Below, in pieces: positions 33,401 through 42,422 of a stretch of 64,000 nucleotides of DNA. Made by a program: the position numbers and the translations under genes. The notes under the pieces were generated by a model. That model made no database searches, had not been told where the DNA came from, and saw only the letters and a list, made by a program, of their open reading frames with translations. The DNA is from Bos javanicus (taxonomy: Eukaryota; Chordata; Mammalia; Artiodactyla; Bovidae), in contig NC_083878.1 of assembly GCF_032452875.1 (NCBI RefSeq), positions 58,013,378 to 58,077,377 of the forward strand. The letters are read 5' to 3'. Position 1 is the stretch's first letter; each line of letters opens with the position of its first letter.

Positions 33401-34140
33401 CTTGACTTCCTACTTTTGCATTCCCTTCCCCTATAATGAAAAGGACATCTTTTTGGGTTTTAGTTCTAGAAAGTCTTGTTGTTGTTCATAGAATCATTAA
33501 ACTTCAGCTCCTTCAGCATTATTGGTCGGGGCATAGACAGACTTGGATTACTGTGATACTGAGTGGTTTGCCTTGAAAACGAACAGAGGTCATTTCTGTC
33601 ATTTTTGAGACTGCACCGAGTACTGCATTTCAGTCTCTTTTGTTGACCTTGATGGCTACTCCATTTCTTGCCCCCAGTAGTAGATATAATGGTCATCTGA
33701 GTTAAATTCACCCATTCCAGTCCATTTTAGTTCGCTGACTCCTAAAATGTCAACATTCACTCTTGCCACTGTTTGACCACTTCCGATTTGCCTTGGTTTC
33801 ATGAACCTTTCATTCCGGGTTCCTATGCAATATTATTCTTTACAGCATCAGACTTTGCTTCTATCACCAGTCACATCCACACCTGGGTACTGTTTTTGCT
33901 TTGGCTCCATCCCTTCATTCTTTCAAAACTTATTTCTCCACTGATCTCCAGTATCATTTTGCGCACCTGTTGACCTGGGGAGTTCATGTTTCTTCATCCT
34001 ATCTTTTTGCCTTTTCATACTGTTCATGGGGTTCTCAAGGCAAGAATACTGAAGAGGTTTGCCATTACCTTCTCCAGTGGACCACATCTTGTCAGAACTC
34101 TCCACCATGACCTGTCCATCTTGGGTGGCCATACATGGCA
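30408..34140 (-). pseudogene. BovB ORF1/ORF2 relic of the long reverse copy
   Basis: In reverse: the ORF1-like segment at about 33923-34141, the endonuclease region at about 33090-33770, the linker at about 31800-32266, RT at 30641-31570 and the post-RT segment at 30197-30632. The 227-codon frame 30641-31324 has FIDYAKAFDCVDH, GKGVHQGCILSP and YADD (30959-30970). The endonuclease part is split from RT by the nested BovB and has frameshifts (for instance around 33470-33500), so no intact product is possible. Confidence 0.87.
32279..33080 (+). mobile_element. BovB insertion nested head-on in the reverse BovB, internally deleted, with TSD
   Basis: Forward BovB begins at CAGAGGAACCAGAGATCAAA (RT N-terminal region), runs to CCTCAGATATGCA at about 32671 (the start of the YADD codons) and jumps to CTGAAGAATTGATGC, continuing to a TGATCTGATCTGATC tail. 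A 12-base duplication TGAATGGTCTAG at 32267-32278 and 33081-33092 brackets it, and the reverse BovB resumes exactly across it. Its GATCT-type tail differs from the GAACT tails of most other copies here, marking a younger subfamily. Confidence 0.93.
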
Positions 34141-34204
34141 TAGCTCATAGTTTCTTTGAGTTAGAGAAGGCTGTGGTACATGTGATCAGATTGGTTAGTT
34201 TTAT

Positions 34205-35033
34205 GTGATTGTGGTTTTCAGCCTGTCTTTTCTCTGGTGGAGAAGGATAAGAGGCTTATGGAAATTTCCTGATGGGAGAGACTGACTTAGGGGGAAACTG
34301 GGTCTTGTTCTGATGGGCGGGATCATGCTCAGTAAATCTTTAATCCAACTTTTTGTTGATGTGTAAAGCTGTATTCTCTCTCTGCTATTTACCTGGGGCT
34401 AAACTATGTTGGTGGAGTAGGCACTGGCGACCCACTCCAGTACTCTTGCCTGGAAAATCCCATGGTTGGAGGAGCCTGGTAGGTTGCAGTCCATGGAGTC
34501 ACACAGAGTTGGACACGACTGATGTGACTTAGCAGCAGCAGCAAACTATGTTGGAGGTAGTGAAAATAATGGTGACCTCCTTCAAAAGATCCCATGCACC
34601 CACTGCTACACTCATTGCTCCCAACCTTGGAGCAGACCACCACCAACCCAGGCCTCTGCCAGAGAGTCCTGGACACTTATGGGCAAATCTGGGTCAGTCT
34701 TTTGTGGGGTCCCTGCTCCTTTCTCCTGGATCCTGGTGCACACAAGGTCCTGTTTGTGCTTTCCAAGGGTCTATTTCCCAGTCTTGTGTAAGTTCTGGCA
34801 GCTCTATGGTGGATCTACCTCCACTGGAGATGCTCAAACATAGTTCTGTCTCAGTCTCTGTGGAGTCCCTGGGTCCTGGTGCACACAAGGTTTGTTTGAG
34901 CCCTCTGAGCATCTCTGATGGAAATGGGGTTTGATTCTAAACTCGAATTCACCCTTCTACCATCTTGCTGGGGCTTCTCCTTTGCCCTTGGGCATGGGGT
35001 ATATCCTCACAGCTGCTCCAGTGCTGTGCAGCC
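34205..35033 (-). promoter_or_regulatory. BovB 5' region resembling the L1 5'UTR
   Basis: This is the 5' segment of the long BovB. Plus-strand blocks such as GTGATTGTGGTTTTC, GGTCTTGTTCTGATGGGCGG, GCTCAGTAAATCTTTAATCC, CCCTGCTCCTTTCTCC and TTTGTGCTTTCCAAGGGTC occur in the same order and orientation in the reverse L1 5'UTR at 7260-7770. L1 5'UTRs carry internal promoters, so this segment may have supplied BovB with one. Promoter activity is inferred only. Confidence 0.6.
34413..34542 (+). repeat. BOV-A2 SINE, 3' half, with 12-base TSD
   Basis: Forward copy from TGGAGTAGGCACTGGCGACC to the ACTTAGCAGCAGCAGC tail, with an exact duplication AAACTATGTTGG at 34401-34412 and 34543-34554, inside the BovB 5' region. 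Confidence 0.93.
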
Positions 35034-35819
35034 TAAGTTTAATTAGGTCCCATTTGTTTATTTTTGTTTTTATTTCCATTACTCTAGGAGGTGGGTCAGA
35101 CAGGATCTTTTTTTGACTGTTGTCAAAGAGTGTACTGCTTATGATTTTCTCTAAGACCTTAATAGCTTCTGACCTTATATCTAAATCTTAATCCATTTTG
35201 AGTTTACTTTTGTGTATGGTGTTAGGAAGTGTTCTCATTTCATTCCTTTACATGTAGCTGTTCAGTTTTTGCAGCAAAATTATTGAAGAGGCTGTAGTTA
35301 TCCATTGTATATTCTTGCAAACTTTGCCAAAGATAAGGTGCCCACAAGTGCCTGGGTTTATATCTGGGCTTTCTGTCTTCTTTCATTGGTCTATATTTTT
35401 GTTTTTGTGTCAGTAGCACGTTGTGTTGAGAACTATAGCTTTTTAGTATAGTCTGAAGTCAGGAAGGTTCATTTCTCCAGCTCCATTCTTCTTTTTCTAG
35501 ATTGTTTTAGCCATGTGGAGTTTTTCGTGTTTCTATACAAATTGTGAAATTTATTGTTCTAGTTCTGTGAAAAATACCATTGGTAATTTCACAGGAGTTG
35601 CATTGAATCTTTAGATTGCTTTGGGAAGTATGGTCATTTCAACAATACTGATTTTTTCCAATCCACAAACATGGTGTATTTCTCCATCTGTTTGAGTCAT
35701 CTTTTATTTCTTTCATCAGTATCTTATAGTTTTGTGAATACAAGCCTTTTGTTTCTTTCTTTAGGTTTATCCCTAGGTATTTCATTCTTTTTTTTTTTTT
35801 TGCAGTAGTAAATGGGATG

Positions 35820-35948
35820 TTTGGAGAATAAAATGGCAACCCACTTCAGTGTTGTTGCCTGGAAAATTCCCATGGACAGAGGGGCCTAGTGAGCTATAGT
35901 CCATGGGATTGCAAAGAGTCAGACATGACTTAGCGACTAAACAACAAC
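35820..35948 (+). repeat. BovA-type SINE with AACAAC tail and TSD
   Basis: Forward copy starting TTTGGAGAATAAAATGGCAA, ending CATGACTTAGCGACTAAACA with an AACAACAACA tail. An exact 10-base duplication AAATGGGATG at 35810-35819 and 35949-35958 flanks it. It splits L1 ORF2. Confidence 0.92.
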
Positions 35949-36180
35949 AAATGGGATGCTTCCTTAATTACACTTTCTAATTTTTCATTGTTAGTGTATA
36001 GGAATGCAAGAGATTTCTGTGTATTAGTTTTGTATCCTGCAACTTTAATAAATTCATGGATTAGCTCTAGTAAATTTCTGGGGACATCCTTAGGGCTTTC
36101 TTTGTATAGTTTCATGGCATCTGCAAGCAGTGAGAGTTTTATTTCTTCTTTCCCAGTGTGGATTCCTACCACACTTGCAG

Positions 36181-36810
36181 CTTTTCCCACCTAATTCATG
36201 GAGGCAATCTGCGAGCTATAGGATCCCTGCAACAATGAACTCTTGCTTCTCTGGTAGTCCCAGGCTTTCCCCTGGACTCATTGAACTTTGTCATTCTAAC
36301 CCTCTCAGCCTGTCTTCATGGAAGTCAACCCTAATCCTCTCCCCGGGGTCAGGCCTCTGAAGACGGAGCCCCAGCTCCACGTGTGCTGGTTTGCAGGTGC
36401 ATCAGGCATGCAAACAAGTGTCCCAGGCTGGGAAGTACCAGTTGCCATCAATCTCTGGGCTGAATTCTGCTTTATCTTCTGTCCACCTGTTGCTGTGCTC
36501 CCCATTGAGGTTCCCCGAGCTCCACCCTATCCTTACCTATGAAGGAGTTTCCAAGTATGGGGGAACTTTTGTTCCTCCACAGCTCCCTCCCAGATGCACA
36601 GGTCCTATTTCAATACCCCTATCTTTTTTTTCTTATTTCTTCTGCCCTAGGCTTCTATGTGGAGACTAGCTTGTCTTTTTGGAAGTCTGAGGTCTTCTGT
36701 CAGCCTTCAGTAGGTGTTTTATAGGAGTCATTCCATATGCAGATGTATTTCTGATGTATTTGTGGGGAGGAAGATGATCTCCATGTCTTACTTCTCTGCC
36801 ATCTTCCCTT
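36181..36810 (-). mobile_element. Probable L1 5'UTR, reverse
   Basis: After L1 ORF2 stops near 36180, the sequence becomes GC-richer and ends with AGATGTATTTCTGATGTATT, a GTGGGGAGGAAGATGATCTC block and CTCTGCCATCTTCCC. The last is the reverse of a typical L1 5' start with a YY1-like core. If it belongs to the same L1, ORF1 and the N-terminal part of ORF2 have been deleted in between. An unrelated LTR is the main alternative. The plus-strand frames of 60-92 codons have no recognisable content. Confidence 0.45.
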
Positions 36811-37012
36811 TGTCTCCTGAACACACTTTTGAAAAGAAACCTGGTAAGTAAAATCAAGCATCAAACTTATGTATGGGAAACAAACGTCTGGGGCAAATGT
36901 GTGTTCATGTACTTATGAGACCATAAAATGAAAATTCAAGGCACTATCTTTAAAGGTGAAAAAGTCAGTCTCCAGAGATTATATGCTTTATGATTCTGTA
37001 CATGCAACAGTC

Positions 37013-37550
37013 ATTTTATTTATTTATTTATTTATTTTTAATTGGAGGATAATTGCTTTAAATATTGCATTGGTTTTTGCCCTACAACAATGCAAATCAG
37101 TAATAATTATATATATATACGTATACACACGGGCTTCCCAGGTGGTACTAGTGGTGAAGAATGTGCCTACCAATGCAGGATATGTAAGAGATGTGGGCTT
37201 GATCCCTGGGTCTGAACGATCCCCTGGAGAAGGCATGGGGCATGGCAAACTATTCCAGTATACTTGCCTGGAGAATCCCATGGACAGAGGAGCCTGGTGG
37301 ATGATAGTTCATAGAGTTGCAAAGAATCAGAAACAACTGAGGTGACTCATCACACATGCATCTGTATACATATATCCCCTTCTTCTTAAACGCCCCTCCT
37401 TCCTCCCATCCCACCCCTCTATGTCATCACACATCACCAGGCTGGGCTCCCTCTGTTATACAGCAGCCTCACATTAGCTATCTGTTTTACATATGATAGT
37501 GTATATATGTCCATGCTACTTTCTAAATTTGTTCTACCCTCTTCACAGTC
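37013..37550 (-). mobile_element. L1 3'UTR fragment, reverse, interrupted by Bov-tA
   Basis: Begins with a (TTTA)n-rich tail at 37013-37036, then AATTGGAGGATAATTGCTTT, CCCTACAACAATGCAAATCA; after the SINE it continues with CACCAGGCTGGGCTCCCTC and CTATCTGTTTTACATATGAT. This is the 3'UTR of an artiodactyl L1; no coding part is included. Confidence 0.88.
37131..37354 (+). repeat. Bov-tA SINE, forward, inside L1 3'UTR
   Basis: Complete forward SINE starting GGGCTTCCCAGGTGGTACTA and ending in GAAACAACTGAGGTGACTCA. It sits in a TA/CA-rich spot of the L1 3'UTR (TATATATACGTATACACAC before it), a common integration site. Confidence 0.9.
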
Positions 37551-37554
37551 TTTA

Positions 37555-38129
37555 AGTAAGATACTACACAGAACAAGGAGAGATTATTAATTTCCAATAG
37601 ATGTGGTGAGTAGGAAAGGTACATCTGTAAAGATCAGGAAAGAGCATTTCTTTGTGTTGAAAGAAACAGTACTGCATTTTCGTACGGAGATGATTTCATA
37701 AACAACTACACAGAAAATAAAACTGCATCAAACTACACAGATGTGCACACACAGAACATATAAAACCTGGTGAAAACTGAATAACATCTATATCCTAGTT
37801 AGTAATACATCAATGCCAGTTTTCTGGTTTTGATATTATATTACAGATAAAGTGTTCCATTAGGGAAACTTTAGTAAGGCTGCACAACATTTGTAATATT
37901 TTGTAACATCCTCTAAATGACAGTTATTTGAAACTACACAAATTAAAATATGAAAGAAGTAGAATAAAGGGAATAATAAAAATATGAGCAGAAATGAATT
38001 AATTTGAACACCGATACACTGAAGAAGAAAATGATACAGTATGCTTTTTAATTTGAAGAAAGAAGTAAAATAACCACTCACCCGACAAGTAATAAAGAAG
38101 TATTAGGTAGATAATACTATGGAAATAAG
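37555..38129. other. AT-rich DNA, nothing recognised
   Basis: No gene or named repeat. A 73-codon minus-strand frame (37860-38081) is AT-rich chance sequence. Confidence 0.5.
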
Positions 38130-38450
38130 TGAAGTGAAATGAAGCGAAAGTCACTCAGTCATGTCCGACTCTTCATGGAATTCTGCCTGACAGTCCATGG
38201 AATTCTTCAGGCCAGAATACTGCAATGGGTAGCAGTTCTCTTCTCCAGGGCATCTTCCCATCCCAGGGATAGAACCGAGGTCTCCCACATTGCAGGTGGA
38301 TTCTTTACCAGCTGAGCCACGAGGGAAGCCCAAGAATATTGGAGTGGGTAGCCTATCCTTTCTCCAGCGGATCTTCCTGACTCAGGAATCGAACTGGGGT
38401 CTTCTGCATTGCTGGTGGATTCTTTAACAACAGAGCTACCAGGGAAGCCT
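38130..38450 (-). repeat. Dimeric Bov-tA SINE, reverse
   Basis: One complete reverse Bov-tA (38130-38332, ending GCCACGAGGGAAGCCC) is followed without a gap by a second, shorter unit (38333-38450: AGAATATTGGAGTGGGTAGC to GAGCTACCAGGGAAGCC). The second unit lacks the 3' monomer part. The tRNA-like head therefore occurs twice in the same orientation, the layout of the Bov-tA3-type dimer rather than two independent insertions. Confidence 0.85.
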
Positions 38451-39221
38451 AAAGGAGACAACTAACCATAGGATGTTTTCTAAATTATAAGCAACATATT
38501 TTGGAGAAAATCATGCCCAATACATATGAAAACTATTGAAAGACTTCATTTTTACATGTGAAATAGAGTATTTCTCTGTGTTGAAAGAATAGTTCTATAT
38601 TTTCAGTGTGGATGTTTACATAAATATAAATTATGTAAATTAAAATAATATAAATATACATTTTGATACTTTCTGCTTATTAAAATAGTAGAATCAGTCT
38701 TAAATTTTTAGTGACATAAAGTCATCTGTGGCAGACAGTTAAGAGACTAGTTATATAAACTTTGAGAAATGGAAATAAACTATCTTCCACCAATGTTACA
38801 TAGGTTAGTTTAAGAGGCAATGTGGCCAACTCTGTTATAAGACTAGAGCATTCTTTAGAAACCCAAATCTTTCAGGGCATGAAAAACAGAATACCTTAGC
38901 GATCTTGGGCATGAACTGAGAGGCATAAATCAAAAATAAGCTAAAATAAATATGTATTTGTTTCAAAACTGAAATTCAGGGAGGAAAGTTTTTCTCAGAA
39001 CACTAGGAATTATTTGTACATTAAAATATCACAATATTCTACATTAATAAACTAGAAGTGAAAATATCATACCAAGAGATGAAAAAAGAACTCTACTAAA
39101 TATACTAGTATTGTATATGTTATGTTACTATCAGTAGATTTTAATAATTTTTAAAATTTCTTAGCAATCTATATATCCTTAACTAGATTAAATAAATAAA
39201 TATATAAAAGTATATACACTT
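38451..39221. other. AT-rich DNA, nothing recognised
   Basis: About 770 bases with no gene. ATGTAAATTAAAATAATATAA-like tracts dominate. Confidence 0.5.
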
Positions 39222-39237
39222 AACATCAGTAAAACAT

Positions 39238-40229
39238 TCAGTTCAGTTGAGTTTAGTCCCGCAGTCGTGTCCGACTCTTTGCGACCCCATGAATGGCCAC
39301 ACGCCAGGCCTCCCTGTCCATCACCAACTCCCGGAGTACACTCAGACTCACGTCCATTGAGTCAGTGATGCCATCCAGCCATCTCATCCTCTGTCGTCCC
39401 CTTCTCCTCCTGCCCCCTATCCCTCCCAGCATCAGAGTCTTTTCCAATGGGTCAACTCTTCGTATGAAGTGGCCAAAGTACTGGAGTTTCAGCTTTAGCA
39501 TCATTCCTTCCAAAGAAATCCCAGGGCTGATCTCCTTCAGAATGGACTGGTTGGATCTCCTTGCAGCCCAAGGGACTCTCAAGAGTCTTCTCCAACACCA
39601 CAGTTCAAAAGCATCAATTCTTCGGTGCTCAGCCTTCTTCACAGTCCAACTCTCACATCCATACATGACCACAGGAAAAATCATAGCCTTGACTAGACAA
39701 ACCTTTGTTGCAAAGTAATGTCTCTGCTTTTGAATATGCTATCTAGGTTGGTCATAACTTTCCTTCCAAGGAGTAAGTGTCTTTTAATTTCATGGCTGCA
39801 GTCACATTCTGCAGTGATTTTGGAGCCCCCCAAAATAAAGTCTGACACTGTTTCCACTGTTTCCCCATCTGTTTCCCGTGAAGTGATGGGACCAGATGCC
39901 ATGATCTTCATTTTATGAATGTTGAGCTTCAAGCCAACTTTTTCTCTCTCCACTTTCACTTTCATCAAGAGGCTTTGAGTTCCTCTTCACCTTCTGCCAT
40001 AAGGGTGGTGTCATCTGCATATCTGAGGTTATTGATATTTCTCCCGGCAATCTTGATTAGAGCTTGTGTTTCTTCAAGCCCAGTGTTTCTCATGATGTAC
40101 TCTGCATATAAGTTAAATAAGCAGGGTGACAATATACAGCCTTGACGTACTCTGTTTCCTATTTGGAACCAGTCTGTTGTTCCATGTCCAGTTCTAACTG
40201 TTGCTTCCTGACCTGCATACAGATTTCTC
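39238..40229 (-). mobile_element. BovB LINE, 5'-truncated, reverse, with TSD
   Basis: About 1 kb of well-preserved reverse BovB: 3' end CAGTTCAGTTGAGTTTAG at the left, post-RT region and RT active site (YADD in reverse near 40009-40020), truncated in RT at CATACAGATTTCTCA. Imperfect duplication AACATCAGTAAAACAT (39222-39237) and AACATTAGTATAACAT (40230-40245), 14 of 16 matching. The 143-codon minus-strand frame 39253-39684 is the post-RT end of ORF2, intact here, with [19 protein letters not shown]. Confidence 0.93.
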
Positions 40230-40311
40230 AACATTAGTATAACATAATTTTAAATGTAGGAAAAAAGAAAGAATGTTTCTTACCCTTGTCCTTTTTGTGG
40301 AGATAAACATA

Positions 40312-40728
40312 TCAGTGTTAGTGGCTCAGTCATGTCTGACTTTTTGTGATCCCATGGACTGTAGCCCTCCAAATTCCCCTGTCCATGGAATTTGCCAGGC
40401 AAGAATACTGGAGGGTGTAGCCATTCCCTTCTCCAGAGGATTTTCCAGACCCAGGTATTGAACCCAGCCTGGTGGCTCAGACAGTAAAGTGTCTGCCTGC
40501 AATGCGGGAGACCCGGGTTCGATTCCTGAATCGGGAAAATACCCTGGAGAAGGAAATGGCAATCCACTTCAGCACTCTTGCCTGGAAAATCCCATGGATG
40601 GAGGAGCCTGATAGGCTACAGTCCATGGGGTCGCAAAGAGTCAGACACAACTGAGCGACTTCACTTTCTTTCACTATCATGCTTTGCAAGCAGGTTCTTT
40701 ACTGTCTGAGCAATTCATAAGGCTTCCA
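40312..40728 (-). repeat. Bov-tA SINE, reverse, split by a forward SINE
   Basis: Left half 40312-40466 (TCAGTGTTAGTGGCTCAG to GGTATTGAACCCA) and right half about 40679-40728 (GCTTTGCAAGCAGGTTC to the tRNA-like head CATAAGGCTTCC) are one reverse SINE, interrupted by the forward copy listed next. Confidence 0.88.
40467..40675 (+). repeat. Bov-tA SINE, forward, nested in the reverse one
   Basis: Starts in GCCTGGTGGCTCAGACAG, passes a well-preserved tRNA-like B-box (GGGTTCGATTC), and ends CACAACTGAGCGACTTCACT. It is less diverged than its host, as expected for the later insertion. Confidence 0.9.
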
Positions 40729-40980
40729 CAGAGAAAATTATAAAACTTTAGAGAAAGTTGCTTGAAACATCCTATATAAATTGAGAAGCATCCTATATAA
40801 ATTTAAAGTTTATGAATATTCAAGTTTATTCAAGTTTATGAATAGTTCAAGTTTCCAAATTTATAATCTGGAATTTCCTGGACTGTCTTTTCAATTATTT
40901 CCATGACTGCTTTACACACACATGTATCCATATTCATACATGTATATGAAACTCTTTTCTATTTTGATCCTCATTTTTCC
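40729..40980. repeat. Short direct repeats in AT-rich DNA
   Basis: CATCCTATATAAATT occurs twice (from about 40770 and 40789), and ATTCAAGTTT recurs at about 40818, 40828 with a diverged third copy. This small local duplication cluster has no recognised function. Confidence 0.6.
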
Positions 40981-41434
40981 AGTTCAGTTCAGTTCAGTCA
41001 CTCAGTCATGTCTGATTCTTTGTGACCCCATGGACTTTAGCATGCCATGCTTCCCTGCCCATTACTAACTCCCAGAGCTTGCTTAAACTTGTTTCCATTT
41101 AATCAGTGATGCCATCCACCCATCTCATCCTCTGTCATCCTCTTCTTCTCCTGCCTTCAAACTTCCCCAGCATCAGGGTCTTTTCTAGGATCAGGTGTCC
41201 AAAGTATCAGAGCTTCAGCTTCAGCATCAGTCCTTTCAAAGAATATTCAGGACTGATTTCCTATAGGATTGACTGGTTTGATCTCCTTGAAGTTCATGGG
41301 ACTCTCAAGAACATTCTCCAACACCACAGTTCAAAAGCATCAATTCTTCCACACTTGGCTCTCTTCATGGTCCAACTCTCACATCCATACGTGACTACTG
41401 GAAACACAATAGCTTGAACCATATGGACCTTTGA
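40981..41434 (-). mobile_element. BovB LINE 3' end, reverse, truncated
   Basis: About 450 bases from AGTTCAGTTCAGTTCAGTCA through the post-RT segment to CATATGGACCTTTG. Divergence is higher than in its neighbours (GTTTCCATTTAATCAGTG in place of the usual text). No TSD found. Confidence 0.92.
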
Positions 41435-42266
41435 CTGCAGACTGGCAGGCTTTACTTTACTTGCATAAAAGGAGAGAAGTTCCACGGTACCTATTGAACA
41501 CAAAAGTAAGGAGAGCTCTCACTCAGCAAGCTGTTTCACATTCTGAAAGGTTCTTTCCTTCCCTAACATATTATTGCTTCTGTAAAGAATTCCTTATGTG
41601 ACTTAACTTGTGGGCTAAAGCAAGTTCTGTGCAACCAAGATTGAAGGTGGGGAATGTTTTTTCCATGGATAACTCAGCCCTTGATATTTGGCCCACTTAA
41701 GGTTTCTGCTCTATAGAGTTGTCAATTGCAAGGGTATTCTTGTTAAAACTAGCTCCCAATATTATTCCTCCCTTCTATTGGTAGACTCTAAATTGTTTTA
41801 CCTTTAAAGGATTTACCTGTTACAATAATAAATCACATTTTCAGTGTAAAAATATATTTGGATTATTGATGTCTCCAATTTCAGTTACCTGGGTTTGTAA
41901 AGTTATTATTAGTTTATTCCAGTGTATGGAAATTTTTAAAAGATCTTAAGTAGGGAAGAATGCAAATACTCTTGCTTTGAATTCCATTTGAAATTGAAAA
42001 TATTTTTATGTTTTAAGTTAAAACTTAAAGCTATTTCTTTAGTGGAAAGGTTGCCAGAATGGTAGTAAAGTAACTTGATTCTAATAAGTGTAATTATAGC
42101 TTTTATAATAGTTTTTAAGAACTTAATATTTGTCAGGCATGATATTAAATGTACCTTATGAATATCTCATTGAATCATCACAACAGTCATATGGGGTGTT
42201 GATAATTTTCCTTTTTTTTTTCTGAGAAAACAACTAAGGCTACAGAAGTTTAAGTAATTCACTCAT
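41435..42266. other. Intergenic DNA, nothing recognised
   Basis: No gene. Moderate AT content; one poly-T run near 42213. Confidence 0.5.
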
Positions 42267-42278
42267 AATCTCACAGCT

Positions 42279-42410
42279 GCTGCTAAGTCTGCTAAGTCAC
42301 TTCAGTCGTCTCTGACTCCATGTGACCTCATAGACGGCAGCCCACCAGGCTCCCCCGTCCCTGGGATTCTCCAGGCAAGAACACTGGAGTGGGTTGCCAT
42401 TTCCTTCTCC
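42279..42410 (-). repeat. BOV-A2 SINE, reverse, one monomer, with TSD
   Basis: Reverse 3' monomer from GCTGCTAAGTCTGCTAAG to GCCATTTCCTTCTCC. Flanks AATCTCACAGCT (42267-42278) and AATCTTACAGCT (42411-42422) differ at one base. Confidence 0.92.
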
Positions 42411-42422
42411 AATCTTACAGCT

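Larger units (their letters stand above)
30182..35033 (-). mobile_element. BovB LINE, near full length including 5' region, reverse
   Basis: The 3' end is at the left (TCAGTTCAGTTCAGTTCAG), the 5' end at the right (CTCCAGTGCTGTGCAGCC, joined to L1 at 35034). It contains post-RT, RT, linker, endonuclease, ORF1 region and an extended 5' region. Removing the nested forward BovB (32279-33080) and the BOV-A2 (34413-34542) leaves about 3.9 kb, the longest copy in the window. No TSD is visible and about 180 bases of the L1 target appear missing, suggesting a target deletion at integration. Confidence 0.93.
28969..36180 (-). mobile_element. L1 LINE, reverse, heavily interrupted
   Basis: Left to right (3' to 5' of L1): poly-T tail and 3'UTR at 28969-29448 (GTACAACAATGTGTATCAAT, then the CATTCTGTGTAACAGGTTC block), ORF2 C-terminal region at 29624-30181, then after the large BovB insertion ORF2 again at 35034-36180, through RT and pre-RT segments. 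Minus-strand frames 35639-35839 and 35930-36190 read as L1 ORF2, with ETKGLYSQNYKILMKEIK and [18 protein letters not shown], the conserved segment after the RT active site. About 180 bases of L1 seem to be lost where BovB sits. Confidence 0.87.

Noticed and set aside
34548..34934. 128-codon frame in the GC-richer block
   Set aside because: It is antisense to the BovB 5' region, which is non-coding, and is interrupted upstream by a SINE.
40490..40530. tRNA-like box in SINE heads as tRNA genes
   Set aside because: The tRNA-like segments belong to Bov-tA SINEs, lack a full cloverleaf and are followed by SINE body.
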